From: Ponticoccus litoralis
Lineage (GTDB): Bacteria > Pseudomonadota > Alphaproteobacteria > Rhodobacterales > Rhodobacteraceae
Assembly (NCBI RefSeq): GCF_039769985.1
Contig: NZ_JBDNCH010000002.1
Location: forward strand, 2,294,001 to 2,358,000
Direction of reading: 5' to 3'
Length of the DNA: 64,000 bases
The notes under the pieces were generated by a model. It worked only from the letters and a program-made list of their open reading frames with translations, was not told the DNA's origin and did no database searches. The position numbers were made by a program, and so were the translations under genes. Shown here piece after piece: positions 37,043 to 46,726 of the stretch (positions within the stretch are counted from its first letter, which is position 1; each line of letters starts with the position of its first letter).

Positions 37043-38068
37043 CTAGCGGCGCTTCAGCGTGTCGCCGTAGCTGATCCGGGGCGTCAGTTCCATGATGCGC
37101 TCGATCTCGGCCTCGGGGTTCTCGACCCGCGCGGCGATGACCTGGGCCGCCTTGGTGCCGATCTCGGACCGGCAGGCGTCCATGGTGGCGACCCGACGCG
37201 GCAGACCGTCCAGCAGTTCGACCCCGTTGAAGCCCGCGATGCCGATCTGGCCGGGGATGTCGATGCCCTGATCGAGCAGTTCCATCAAGCCGCCCGCCGC
37301 GATCATGTCATTGGAGTAATACAGGAAATCCAGCTCCGGCTCGCGCTCCAGCATGGTGCGGGTCATCTCGCGGCCCTTGGCCAGCGCCGAGCCGCCGGAG
37401 TAGAACTCTTGCGTGACGATCTCGACGCCCTCCTTGGCCAGCGCCTCGGTGAAGCCTTCGAAGCGCTTCCGTGCCCGGTGGTCCAGCGGCATCTTGGTGC
37501 CCAGGAAGCCGATGCGCTGGTAGCCCTGTTTCAGGATTGCGCGGGCCATCTCGCGCCCGGCGCGGCGGTGGCTGATGCCCACGGCACAGTCGATGGGCTT
37601 GCCGTCGGTGTCCATGATCTCGACCACCGGGATGCCCGAGGCCTTGAGCATGGCGATCGAGGCCTCTGTGTGTTCCAGCCCCGCGACGATCACACCCGAG
37701 GGCCGCCACGACAGCATCTCGTAGAGGACGCGCTCTTCCTTCTCGGGCATGTAGTCGGTGACGCCCACGACCGGTTGCAGGTCGGTGTTTTCCAGGACGC
37801 CGCTGATGCCGGCCATTACCTCGGGAAAGACCATGTTGCGCAGGCTGGGAATGATCACCGCGACAAGGTTCACCCGCTGGCTGGCCAGCGCGCCCGCGAT
37901 CTTGTTGGGCACGTAGCCAAGGGTCTTGGCGGCTTCCAGCACCCGCTCGCGGGTGGCGTGGCTGACGTCGCCACGGTTGCGCAGCACGCGGCTGACGGTC
38001 ATCTCGGACACACCCGAAGCCTCGGAGACATCGCGAAGGGTAAGGGGGCGGGGATCGTCGCTGGCCAA
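37043..38068 (-). CDS. LacI-family repressor of the GntR (gluconate) type
   Basis: A 341-residue regulator. The N-terminal helix-turn-helix is TLRDVSEASGVSEMTVSRVL followed by the hinge helix YVPNKIAGALASQR; the ligand domain continues with VAVIIPSLRNMVFPEVMAGI, VGVTDYMPEKEERVLYEMLSW and GIAGFNGVELLDGLPRR, with the effector-contact region close to the E. coli gluconate repressor GntR. The likely inducer is gluconate or a related sugar acid. No sugar-acid genes are seen near it in the window. The TTG start at 38068 fits the motif spacing and has a GAGAGG nearby; earlier in-frame codons are open but unlikely. It ends next to the YcaQ-like gene. Confidence 0.85.
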   Translation of the reverse strand: MASDDPRPLTLRDVSEASGVSEMTVSRVLRNRGDVSHATRERVLEAAKTLGYVPNKIAGALASQRVNLVAVIIPSLRNMVFPEVMAGISGVLENTDLQPVVGVTDYMPEKEERVLYEMLSWRPSGVIVAGLEHTEASIAMLKASGIPVVEIMDTDGKPIDCAVGISHRRAGREMARAILKQGYQRIGFLGTKMPLDHRARKRFEGFTEALAKEGVEIVTQEFYSGGSALAKGREMTRTMLEREPELDFLYYSNDMIAAGGLMELLDQGIDIPGQIGIAGFNGVELLDGLPRRVATMDACRSEIGTKAAQVIAARVENPEAEIERIMELTPRISYGDTLKRR

Positions 38069-38350
38069 GGGCAGAACCTCTCTTGTTTGCCCGGAGGTTA
38101 CTCCAACCCCAGAAGGAGGCCAAGACGCATGACAAGGGGCGGTCGGGAAAAAGGTCGCGGGCTGGCGGGACACAGCGGCGACAGGCGCGGCAGGCCAATT
38201 GCAGGCCCCGCCGCCCGGTTCGCCACGGCCCGCGGCGGGCGGCTGGCAGGCGGCTTGTTGCCCTGGGTGGTGCGCCGGAGCCGCAGCATGGGGCGCTGGC
38301 AGAACAGGGCATGACAGCGGCGGCGATCCGGGTTAAGACCGCTCCCGCGC

Positions 38351-38427
38351 GGTCCCGTGGCTCAACTGGATAGAGCAGCCCCCTCCTAAGGGGCAGGTTG
38401 CAGGTTCGAATCCTGCCGGGATCGCCA
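38351..38427 (+). tRNA. tRNA-Arg (CCU anticodon), CCA encoded
   Basis: Acceptor GGTCCCG pairs with CGGGATC at the 3' end, then discriminator G and encoded CCA. The D arm is GCTC-AACTGGATA-GAGC, the anticodon arm CCCC-CTCCTAA-GGGG gives CCT, and the T arm is GCAGG-TTCGAAT-CCTGC. The length is 77 bases. Confidence 0.95.
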
Positions 38428-38435
38428 AGTAGTCA

Positions 38436-38603
38436 TTATTTACCTTTCTTTTCAGATGCTTCTGTGGTGGTTTTGCCCGGCCAGTCCGAAAGGGTGGCCA
38501 CGTTCTGGGCGAGCCTCATGCCCTCTTGGACCCGCCTCTTGCGACGTGCAGCCTGCACATGGCGCAGGGCCTCACTGGTACTGCTGTGTGCCGGGATGCT
38601 CAT
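38436..38603 (-). CDS. Small basic protein (55 residues) beside tRNA-Arg
   Basis: A frame of 56 codons with an excellent ribosome-binding site: on its own strand GCGGAGGTCAGACC precedes ATG. The peptide MSIPAHSSTSEALRHVQAAR and the following RRKRRVQEGMRLAQNV suggest a basic helix, ending KTTTEASEKKGK. It runs toward the tRNA 3' end with nine bases between. This stretch is less GC-rich than its surroundings just after the tRNA, as may be left by an old integration event. No integrase or partner is present. No family recognised. Confidence 0.45.
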   Translation of the reverse strand: MSIPAHSSTSEALRHVQAARRKRRVQEGMRLAQNVATLSDWPGKTTTEASEKKGK

Positions 38604-38820
38604 GGTCTGACCTCCGCGCGCCTTTCTCGGCCGGCAGCGGAGTGCTGCGCTTTCGCAGGCCCTGCGCTTGGCATGTCGAGGATGGGCCGGCGATTGTGCA
38701 TGGCTTCGCGGCCCGCATTGCCGAAGCGCTCCCGTGTCTCCGGGCATCCGGGTCTCGGCCCCCATTGAAGCCGGAGCAAACCCGGGCGCTGGTGTCCCAC
38801 GCGCGCGCCAGGTTCGGGGC

Positions 38821-41352
38821 TCAGGGGGCCTGTGACGCAGGGGGTGTCGCGCCAGGAACGGCGGAATAGATTTTCCGTATGGCGTCTTGAGTGACCGGCT
38901 TGGCTACGAACAGAACCTTCGGGGGCAGATCCGCCGGAGCGCCACGCGTGGACATCAGCGCGGCCTGGCACTCGGGAAAATGTCCGCAGGCCTGCACGAT
39001 CAGATCCCGCCCGCTGAACCCGTCATCGAGCCAAAGATCCGTCAGGAGCAGGTTGAGATGGTCGAGCGCCTTCAGGGCTTCGACCGCCTCCGCAAAGGAG
39101 GCCGCGCGCATGACCCGTGCCCCCATGGCTGCCAGAAAGACGCAGGATCGTTCCAGCGCCAGCGGATCGTCGTCGACAACCAGGGCCCTGACCGACCCGC
39201 AGCCAGAGGGCGTCATTTCGGGGGCGCCTTGTCGCGGGAAGGACAGTGTAATGGTCGTCCCGCGGGATGGGCCATGGGTTGCCGTCTCGATATCCAGGCG
39301 CCCGCCGGACTGATGCGCGAAACCGTCCACCATCGACAGCCCCAGTGCCAGTGCCGCTGCCGTCGGGCTTGCGCGTGAAGAACGGGTCGGTGGCATGGCG
39401 CAGCACCTCTTCGGACATGCCGCATCCGGTGTCGCGCACCGCAACCCGGACCATGTCGCCGGCCTGCACCGACACCACGATCTGCCCCGCGCCGGACCCT
39501 GTCGCGGCGATGGCCTGCCCGGCATTGATGCACAGATTGAGAATGGCGCTTTCAAGCTGGCCCGGATCGACCAGACAGGTGACCGGAGCCTCGGGCACGT
39601 CCACAACCAAAGAGACCTGCCCCGGTATGGCGATTTCCAGAAGATCCGCCATGCCCGTCACCAGTTCCGAAACATCCGTCACCTGCGGCGCGAGATGTTG
39701 CTTGCGCGCAAAGGCCAGAAGCCGTTCCGTCAGGCTGGTGCCCAGGTCGACCGCCGCCCCGAGCCGGTTGTGCAGGTCGCGCCGACGCTCCGGTTCGGCC
39801 TGTTCCAGCAGGTGCAGGTTCCCCGAGATGCTCGACAGGATGTTCCCGAAATCATGGGCCACTTCCCCCGAGACCTTGCCCAGGGCCTCGACCCGGCGAA
39901 TCGCTTCCAGCCGAGCCTCGATGCGTTTGCGTTCGGTGGTCGCGGAAATCAGCCAGACCTGGCCGCCGTCGGGCAGGGGCGAGAGGTGGATCTCGATCAC
40001 GTTGCCATCCGCATCGCCGTATTCCTCGAAGCCGCCGCGCTCCTCCCTCCGGCGGCCCGCGAAAAGGGCGAGGCCTGAACCAGGTCGCTCATGCGATCGC
40101 CGCCCCGATCCGAGCCGGGCGGCAGGCGAAGCAGGCGGCGCAGGTTCTCGTTCTCGGCTATGATGCGCCCGTCCTCGGCCTCTACGGCAACGCCGTCCTT
40201 GATGTTCTGGAACACGCGCGAAAAGAGCGCATTCTGATGGCGTATCTGCGCCGTGCGCCGGTCCAGTTTGCGGGCGTTGTCGCGGAAGACGCCAAAAGCC
40301 GTGAACAGTTGGCCGATCTCATCCCGCGACGTCGGCGCATCGGGCAGGTCGACGCGCAGGTTCCCCGAGGCGAGCCGTCGCATCGCGCCGGAGATGCGTT
40401 CGAGGTTGCGGGCCACGTGCCGCGACACATAAAACGAGGAGGTCACCGCCACGACCAGACTGGCAAGGATCAGCGCGAGAAAGGCATTGCGCGCGTAGGC
40501 CAGCGTGTCCGAGGTCGCGGCGCGGGCCCGGGACAGCCTGTCCTCGGCCTGAGCCACTTTGGTCTCGGCAAAGGCGTTGACGCGATGGGTCTCCTGCCGA
40601 ATGCGAAACAGCGCACTCTCGGCATCGAGCCGCGCCGACAGATGACCGTGCTTGAGCACGAACAGCCCTGTCCCGCGCTGGACGACCTCGGAGATCTCGT
40701 CGAAGGTTCGGCGCTGATCCTCCGGTTCCGGGGAGCGCAGCGCCTGGCTCTGGCGCTGGAAATCGCGGCTGAATTCGCCCAGTTCGATCAATTCTTCCGC
40801 GCGCGCGGCGCCAAGCGCAACCGCCGTCAGCTGCTGAAGCGCGCTCCAGTCCTGCCGCGCCTCCAATGGCAAGGCAGTGTCGCGCGCCATGCGCCTGCTG
40901 CGGGCGTTGAGCCGGACCAGCGCGCGATCGATGGCCTTCAGCTCTGCCTGACGCGCGCTTTGCGGCAGAAGCGCCTGTGCCAGATCCTCGATGGCACTGC
41001 GCAGACGCGACAGCGGCAGGTCCAGCGCCGGGTCGCTTTCCGAAGAGTGCTGCACGCGATCGAGGTTCGCCATGACCTTGGCGACTTCCTGCTCCAGCTG
41101 ATAGGGCGCGAAAAGCGCGAAGAGGAAGGGGGCCGAGGTCGCAAGATCCGACGCATCGCGGGACAGATCCATCGCGGCGGCCACTTCGGTCAGCGTGTCG
41201 CGGTGCAGCACGTTCATCCAGACCTCGGTGCGGTCAAGAACCCGCAATCCGATCACGCTGACCAGCAGCATGAGGCCGAACATCACCGCCAAGGCCGCCG
41301 AGAGGCGGATCCTTACGCCGAAATCGCGGAACCAGTCGCGCAGCCGGCTCAT
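38821..41352 (-). CDS. Hybrid sensor histidine kinase with HAMP, PAS and receiver domains (two frame breaks)
   Basis: An inner-membrane sensor of about 840 residues. The order is: membrane segment (LAVMFGLMLLVSVIGLRVL), a long helical periplasmic region, second segment (AFLALILASLVVAVTSSFYVS), HAMP (RNLERISGAMRRLASGNLRV), PAS-like, HisKA with H in VSGEVAHDFGNILSSIS, ATPase (DTGCGMSEE, then GLGLSMVDGFAHQSGG) and a receiver (LVVDDDPLAL, LLTDLWLDDG with phosphoacceptor Asp, FVAKPV). The layout resembles TorS-type sensors. Frame breaks lie near 40096 (a base probably lost) and at CCAGTG 39344-39349 (CCAGG expected). It overlaps the response regulator gene by four bases. Confidence 0.85.
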
Positions 41353-42083
41353 CCGGTGCCCAGGTGGAACACATAGCCCCGCGCCCGGCGGGTCTGCAGA
41401 TGCACCGGCTTGGCCGGGACCGGCTCGATCTTGCGGCGCAGGCGCAGGATCAGCACGTCCACGGTGCGGTCGACGTAGCGCTGGGTGTCGGCGCCCAGCT
41501 CTTCCAGCAGCTCCTCGCGCCGGACGACGCGCTCGGGGTTGCGGGCAAAGAACTCCAACAGCCGGTACTCCGCGTTGGTCAGCGGCACTTCCTCGCCGTC
41601 CCCGTCCAGCAGCCGCCGCGCGTCGAGGTCGATCCGCTTCTCGCCGAAGGCGATCTGGCGCTTGCCGACCGCCGCCGGTCGGGCGGAGGCATGACCGTAG
41701 CGCCGCAACACGGCGCGGATGCGCGCCACCAGTTCGCGCGGGTTGAAGGGTTTGATGAGGTAGTCGTCCGCCCCGGTCTCCAGCCCGATGATCTTGTCGA
41801 TCTCGTCCCCCACGCCGGTCAGCATCACGATGGGGATCTCGTGCCGTTCCCGCAGATGGATCGCCAGCGTCAGGCCGGATTCCTCGCGCAGCCTCAGGTC
41901 GATCAGCACGAGGTCCACGGGCGGCGGATCGCCGAGCGCGTGGAAGGCCTCGATATCGGCGCAGCAGACGGCCCGGAACCCGCTGTCGTGCATCAGTTCG
42001 GACAGGGTTTCGCGCACCTGCGCGTCATCATCGACGATGCCGATGACGGGTTCGGGCCCCGGTTTCAGACTGGACGCCTGCAT
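41349..42083 (-). CDS. OmpR-family response regulator
   Basis: A 244-residue regulator. The receiver has the acidic pair and phosphoacceptor (GIVDDDAQVRETL, VLIDLRLREESG) and the lysine IKPFNPRELVARI. The C-terminal winged helix contains RLLDGDGEEVPLTNAEYRLLEFFARNPERVVRREELLE and DRTVDVLILRLRRKIE. It is the first gene of a two-component operon and overlaps the kinase gene (ATGA, 41349-41352). It is divergent from the phosphonate-type transporter at 42326, with 242 bases between. A direct repeat there is a plausible binding site for it. Confidence 0.92.
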   Translation of the reverse strand: MQASSLKPGPEPVIGIVDDDAQVRETLSELMHDSGFRAVCCADIEAFHALGDPPPVDLVLIDLRLREESGLTLAIHLRERHEIPIVMLTGVGDEIDKIIGLETGADDYLIKPFNPRELVARIRAVLRRYGHASARPAAVGKRQIAFGEKRIDLDARRLLDGDGEEVPLTNAEYRLLEFFARNPERVVRREELLEELGADTQRYVDRTVDVLILRLRRKIEPVPAKPVHLQTRRARGYVFHLGTG

Positions 42084-42194
42084 GTGACGCTCCTCCTGCG
42101 ACGCGCTGGCAAGACCGCCGATCCGACGATCTGTCGTCAGGCGTCGCGCAGAAGACCCGGGAATTCAAGACGCCGGCGGGGCTTTGTAATATTG

Positions 42195-42236
42195 TTAACA
42201 CTTCACCCCGCCCGCAGCGGGTTCATTAACACTTCA
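42195..42236. promoter_or_regulatory. Direct repeat TTAACACTTCA x2, candidate response-regulator site
   Basis: TTAACACTTCA occurs at 42195-42205 and again at 42226-42236, 31 bases start to start (about three helical turns). Between them is a GC-rich segment. OmpR-type regulators bind tandem direct repeats. The pair lies in the divergent region between the response regulator gene and phnD, nearer to phnD. Confidence 0.5.
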
Positions 42237-42325
42237 ATCCTCGCCAAGCCGGACCCGGCGCCCCTAGCCTGCGGGCGTCGATGCAGGTGCGGCCCGGATC
42301 CGCCTGCTGTCAAAGGGAGGAAACC

Positions 42326-43307
42326 ATGACACCATTCATCACCCGTGCGGCCACCGTGCTGGGCATCCTGACGTGCAGCACCTTCGCGGCCCATGCGCAG
42401 GACTGCGCGGAACGCGGCGCGCTCGACGTGCAGTATTGCGATGCGAACGGCGATCTCGTTGCCGACACGCCCACCGACCCGGCCCAGCTCAGCGACCCGG
42501 ACACGCTTGTGTTCGCCTATACCCCGGTCGAGGATCCGGCGGTCTATGCCGACATCTGGGAGCCGTTCATTGAACACCTGTCGGAAGTCACCGGCAAGGA
42601 CGTGCAGTTCTTTGCCGTGCAGTCCAACTCGGCCGAGGTCGAGGCCATGCGGTCCGTACCGTCTGCACGTGGCGGGCTTCTCTACCGGGCCGACGCCCTT
42701 TGCCGTGAACCTTGCGGGGGCCGTGCCCTTTGCAATCATGGGCGCCGACGATGGCCAGTTCGGCTACCGGCTGCAGGTGTTCACCCAGGCCGACAGCGAC
42801 ATCCAGGAAATCTCGGATCTCGCGGGCAAGCGCGTGGCCCATACCTCGCCCACCTCGAACTCTGGCAACCAGGCGCCGCGCGCCCTGTTCCCGGGCCTGG
42901 GCGTCGAGCCGGACAAGGATTACGAGGTGGTCTACTCGGGCTCGCATGACCAGTCGATGCTGGGCGTGGTCGCGGGCGACTACGACGCGGCTCCGGTGGC
43001 CTCGGAAGTGGTGGACCGCATGGCCGAGCGCGGGCTCTACGACCCTGCCGACGTGCGCAAGATCTGGGAAAGCGATCCCTTCCCGACGACCTCCTTCACC
43101 ATGGCGCACAACCTCGATCCGGCGCTGGCCGAGAAAGTCAAGGAAGCCTTCTTCTCCTTCGACTTCGCGGGCACCGCGTTGGGCGATGAATTCGAGGGCG
43201 TGTCGAAGTTCGTCCCGATCACCTACAAGGACCAGTGGGCGGTGATCCGCCAGATCCAGGCTTCCAACGGCGTCGAGTACACGCCGCAGGGTCTCGCCGG
43301 GAACTGA
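42326..43307 (+). CDS. phnD: Phosphonate-family ABC transporter substrate-binding protein PhnD (frame break at 42656)
   Basis: A 326-residue periplasmic protein of the PhnD/SBP3 type with signal peptide (ending TFAAHA). Recognisable parts: LVFAYTPVEDPAVYADIWEPF, VTGKDVQFFAVQSNSAEVEAM, PFAIMGADDG, VAHTSPTSNSGNQAP and GVVAGDYDAAPVASEVVDRM. It would bind phosphonate, phosphite or a related anion. As written the frame breaks at GTACC (42656-42660); reading GGCC gives EAMRSGRLHVAGFSTGPTPFAV and a whole protein. The ATG at 42326 has a GGGAGG ribosome-binding site. phnC and two permease genes follow. Confidence 0.9.
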
Positions 43308-43416
43308 TCCCCTTCCGACATCGCCAGCCCGGTGCGCCCTCGCGCACCGGGCCTCGCGCGCCGCCCGGCCACCTCGCGGCCGGGGCCCGGGCCGCGCCAT
43401 TCCAAAGAGGCATCCC

Positions 43417-44190
43417 ATGCTGAAGATCACCAACCTGACCAAGCGCTACGGCAGCGGCGACCCCGTGCTAAAGGGGCTGGACCTGACCGTGGAGGGCGAA
43501 CAGCTGACCTCGGTGATCGGCTCGTCGGGCGCGGGCAAGTCCACGCTGCTGCGCTGCATCAACCGCCTGGTAGAGCCGACCTCCGGCTCTGTCGAGCTTA
43601 ACGGCACCGAGTTCACCACCCTGTCGCGCCGCGAGTTGCGCAGCGCGCGGCGCCGCATCGGCATGGTGTTCCAGGGCTTCAACCTGATCGACCGGCTTAC
43701 CGTCATGGAGAATGTGCAGGCCGGACGGCTGGGCTATATCTCGACCTGGGCGGCGCTGACCCGCCGCTACCCGAAGGAGGACATCCGCCGCGCCTTCGAG
43801 CTGATGGAGCGCGTGGGGATCGCCCATTACGCGGACAAGCGCGCCGACGAACTGTCGGGCGGCGAACGCCAGCGCGTGGGTGTGGTGCGCGCCCTGATGC
43901 AGCGCCCGGAGATCCTGCTGGCGGACGAACCCACCGCCTCGCTCGACCCCAAGACCTCGGAGCAGATCATGTCGCTGCTGCGCGACCTTGCGCAGGAGCT
44001 GAACCTGCCCGTCATCATCAACATCCACAACGTGACCGAGGCCAAGGAATACTCTGACCGGATCGTCGGCATGCGCTATGGCCGGATCATCTTCGACGAC
44101 AAACCCGATGCCCTGACGCGCGACGAGATGGACAAGATCTACGCCGGCGTCCCCGCGCAGGACCGCGCCGAGGCGGGGGCCGCCGCATGA
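43417..44190 (+). CDS. phnC: Phosphonate-family ABC transporter ATPase PhnC
   Basis: A 257-residue ABC ATPase. Walker A GSSGAGKSTLLRC (residues 32-44), Q-loop VFQGFNLIDRLTVMENV, signature LSGGERQRVGVVRAL and Walker B LLADEPTASLDP are complete, and the H-loop histidine is in IINIHNVTEA. The protein has the extended helical insertion LGYISTWAALTRRYPKEDI typical of PhnC. It follows phnD by about 110 bases with an ATG at 43417 and overlaps the first permease (ATGA 44187). Confidence 0.94.
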   Translation: MLKITNLTKRYGSGDPVLKGLDLTVEGEQLTSVIGSSGAGKSTLLRCINRLVEPTSGSVELNGTEFTTLSRRELRSARRRIGMVFQGFNLIDRLTVMENVQAGRLGYISTWAALTRRYPKEDIRRAFELMERVGIAHYADKRADELSGGERQRVGVVRALMQRPEILLADEPTASLDPKTSEQIMSLLRDLAQELNLPVIINIHNVTEAKEYSDRIVGMRYGRIIFDDKPDALTRDEMDKIYAGVPAQDRAEAGAAA

Positions 44191-44993
44191 CCGCGACACC
44201 GGACAGGCTGCCAGAAACCTGGCGCAAGCCGCCCTTCATCGCCAATCCCGTCCTGCGCTGGACGCTTTACATCGGCATCGCCGTCTACGTCGTCTTCACC
44301 GTCGGCACCCTGCCCATCGACTGGGACCGGGTGGCGGACGGCATGAGCCGGGCGCAGCGCATCTTCAACGGCGCCTTCCCGCCCAGCTTCGAACGCGCCG
44401 GGCTGCTCTTCGACGGTTTCATGGAAAGCCTGAAGATCGCCATCCTCGCCACCGTGGGCGGCATCATCCTGTCGGTCCCGCTGGCCTTCATGGCCGCGGG
44501 CAACATTGCCCCCAAGCCGGTCTACCTGCTGGGCCGCGCGCTCATCATCATCGCGCGCAGCTTTCACCCGGTGATCGTGGCCATCATCTTCGTCAAGGCC
44601 GTGGGCTTCGGCCCCTTCGCTGGCGCGCTGACGCTGGTGGTCTACTCCGTCGGCTTCGTCGCCAAGCTGCTGGCCGAACGCATCGAAGAGATCGATTTCG
44701 GCCAGGTCGAGGCCATGCGCTCTGCCGGCGCGGGCTTCCTTGCCACGCAGGTCTATGCCGTGCTGCCGCAGGTCATGCCGCGCCTCGTGGGCCTTGGCAT
44801 CTACCAGCTCGACAGCAACCTGCGCGCCTCTGCCGTGGTCGGCATCGTCGGCGCCGGGGGTATCGGGGCGACGCTGGCCAATGCCTTCGACCGCTACGAC
44901 TACGACTTCGCCCTTGCCATCACCATGGTCATCGTCGGCGTGATCCTCGTTTCCGAGGCGGTCAGCGGCGTCATCAGGAAGCGGATCACATGA
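44187..44993 (+). CDS. phnE: Phosphonate-family ABC transporter permease PhnE, first copy
   Basis: A 268-residue inner-membrane permease with about six membrane segments. The EAA-type loop contacting the ATPase is EAMRSAGAGFLATQVYAVLPQVMP, and the DSNLRASAVVGIVGAGGIGATLANAF region is the strongly conserved PhnE end. ATG at 44187 overlaps the phnC stop, and its own stop overlaps the second permease (ATGA 44990). Together they form a heterodimeric channel. Confidence 0.92.
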   Translation: MTATPDRLPETWRKPPFIANPVLRWTLYIGIAVYVVFTVGTLPIDWDRVADGMSRAQRIFNGAFPPSFERAGLLFDGFMESLKIAILATVGGIILSVPLAFMAAGNIAPKPVYLLGRALIIIARSFHPVIVAIIFVKAVGFGPFAGALTLVVYSVGFVAKLLAERIEEIDFGQVEAMRSAGAGFLATQVYAVLPQVMPRLVGLGIYQLDSNLRASAVVGIVGAGGIGATLANAFDRYDYDFALAITMVIVGVILVSEAVSGVIRKRIT

Positions 44994-45826
44994 ACAGCTT
45001 GAACCTCTCCGAACCGCAATCGCTTTCCGAGGCCCTGAGCGGGCGCGATGACTGGTCGCGCTTCACCCCGAAACAGCGGCTGACCCGCTACGCCGGTTTC
45101 GCAGCCGCCGCCGGTGTCGTCGCCTGGGCACTGGGCAGCATCGACGTGATCTGGGCCTGGGTCTGGGACAGTCCGGCACAGATGGCCGACCTTTTCGGGC
45201 GGATGATGCCGCCGGACCCAAGCAATCTGCCCTCGATCCTCGTGGCGATCTGGCAGACGGTGAACATCGCCACGCTGGCGACGCTGATCGCCGTCGTCGT
45301 CTCGCTGCCGGTGGCCTATATCGCGGCGCAGAACACGACGCCCAACCGCGCCTGTCTTTGGCTCGGGCGCTTTATCCTCGTGTCCTCGCGGTCGGTGAAC
45401 ACGATCATCTGGGCGCTGCTGTTTGTCGCCATCTTCGGCCCCGGCATCGTGGCGGGGATCGTGGCGATCATGTTCCGCTCCATCGGGTTTCTGGGCAAAT
45501 TGCTCGGCGAAGCCATCGAGGAAATCGACCGCAAGCCGGTCGAGGCGCTTGAGGCCTGCGGCGCCTCGCGGTTCAAGATCGTGCTCTACGCCATCGTGCC
45601 GCAGGTCATGCCCGCCTTCTTTGCCGTGTCGATCCTGCGCTGGGACATCAACCTGCGCGAAAGCACCGTTCTGGGCCTCGTCGGCGCGGGCGGCATCGGG
45701 ATGATCCTGCAAGGCGCCATCGACACCTTCAACTGGCCCGAGGTCTCCATGGTGCTGCTGACCATCCTGGCGCTGGTCATCTTCGGCGAGATGGTGTCTT
45801 CCCTGCTGCGCCGCAAGATCCTGTAA
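44990..45826 (+). CDS. phnE: Phosphonate-family ABC transporter permease PhnE, second copy
   Basis: A 278-residue permease related to the preceding one: the coupling loop is EALEACGASRFKIVLYAIVPQVMP and the conserved end is DINLRESTVLGLVGAGGIGMILQGAI. Its N-terminal 30 residues (SLNLSEPQSLSEALSGRDDW and on) are polar and cytoplasmic before the first membrane segment. It lies four bases overlapping with the first permease and ends 10 bases before the HAD gene. Confidence 0.92.
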   Translation: MNSLNLSEPQSLSEALSGRDDWSRFTPKQRLTRYAGFAAAAGVVAWALGSIDVIWAWVWDSPAQMADLFGRMMPPDPSNLPSILVAIWQTVNIATLATLIAVVVSLPVAYIAAQNTTPNRACLWLGRFILVSSRSVNTIIWALLFVAIFGPGIVAGIVAIMFRSIGFLGKLLGEAIEEIDRKPVEALEACGASRFKIVLYAIVPQVMPAFFAVSILRWDINLRESTVLGLVGAGGIGMILQGAIDTFNWPEVSMVLLTILALVIFGEMVSSLLRRKIL

Positions 45827-45835
45827 GGGCGGGAC

Positions 45836-46726
45836 ATGATCACGACCGAAACGGCCTTTGCCCGCTACGAATGCCTGCGGCCAATGCTGCCGCAGGCGCA
45901 GTTCCCCGAGGCCTCGCGCCGGGGGGCGACGCTTGAAGACACGATGGGCGATTACGACGCCTATATCCTCGACGCCTTTGGCGTGCTGAACCGGGGCGAA
46001 GCCCCGATCCCCGGCGCGGTCGAGCGCATCGCCCGATTGCGCGCCGCCGGGAAGCGTCTCGTGGTGCTGACCAATGCGGCCAGCTATACGCGGTCGGGCG
46101 TGCTGGCGAAATACCACAGGCTGGGGTTCGATTTCAGTCTGGAAGAGGTGGTCTCCAGCCGGGATGTGGCGTTTGCCCATCTGCCCACCGTCCACGGAGT
46201 CTGGGCCGCGATAACCGATGGCGAAGACGACCTGTCGGACCTGCCCCCCGGTCATTACGGGGCCGATCTGCTGGCCCAGCCGGATCTGATGAACACGGCT
46301 GCGGGTTTCCTGTTTCTGTCTTCGGCGCGCTGGAGTCACGAAGCCAATGCGCGCCTGAAGCGGGCGCTGCATTTCCACGCCCGTCCGATCATCGTCGCCA
46401 ATCCTGATCTCGTGGCCCCACGCGATGACGGCCTGTCCATCGAGCCGGGTTGGTATGCGCAGGACATCGCTTCGGCCTGTGGGCTGTCGCTGTTCGGCAA
46501 GCCCTTTCCGAACGCGTTCGACGCGGCGCTTGAACGGCTGTCGGGCATTCCCCGGCAGCGCATCGCCATGGTCGGCGACACCCTTCACACGGATGTCCTT
46601 GGCGGGGCAGCCGCCGGTCTCGGCACTGTCCTGATCCTGGAACACGGCCTGTTCCGCGGGCTTTCGCCGGCGCCATTCATCGCGTCGAGCGGAATTCAAC
46701 CGGCCTGGCTTGTTGATAGCACCTGA
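45836..46726 (+). CDS. HAD-superfamily class IIA phosphatase (NagD-like) of the transporter operon
   Basis: A 296-residue HAD hydrolase. The nucleophile motif is YILDAFGVLNRGEAPIPGA (D-A-F-G-V), motif II is VVLTNAAS, the cap insert is of the IIA type, and GLSLFGKPFPNAFDAALERL with IAMVGDTLHTDVLGGAAAGL supply the lysine and the last acidic motif. It would cleave a phosphate ester. Position directly after the transporter permeases, 10 bases away, suggests that it processes the imported compound, perhaps a phosphoester rather than a true phosphonate. No C-P lyase genes are present. The natural substrate is unknown. Confidence 0.85.
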   Translation: MITTETAFARYECLRPMLPQAQFPEASRRGATLEDTMGDYDAYILDAFGVLNRGEAPIPGAVERIARLRAAGKRLVVLTNAASYTRSGVLAKYHRLGFDFSLEEVVSSRDVAFAHLPTVHGVWAAITDGEDDLSDLPPGHYGADLLAQPDLMNTAAGFLFLSSARWSHEANARLKRALHFHARPIIVANPDLVAPRDDGLSIEPGWYAQDIASACGLSLFGKPFPNAFDAALERLSGIPRQRIAMVGDTLHTDVLGGAAAGLGTVLILEHGLFRGLSPAPFIASSGIQPAWLVDST

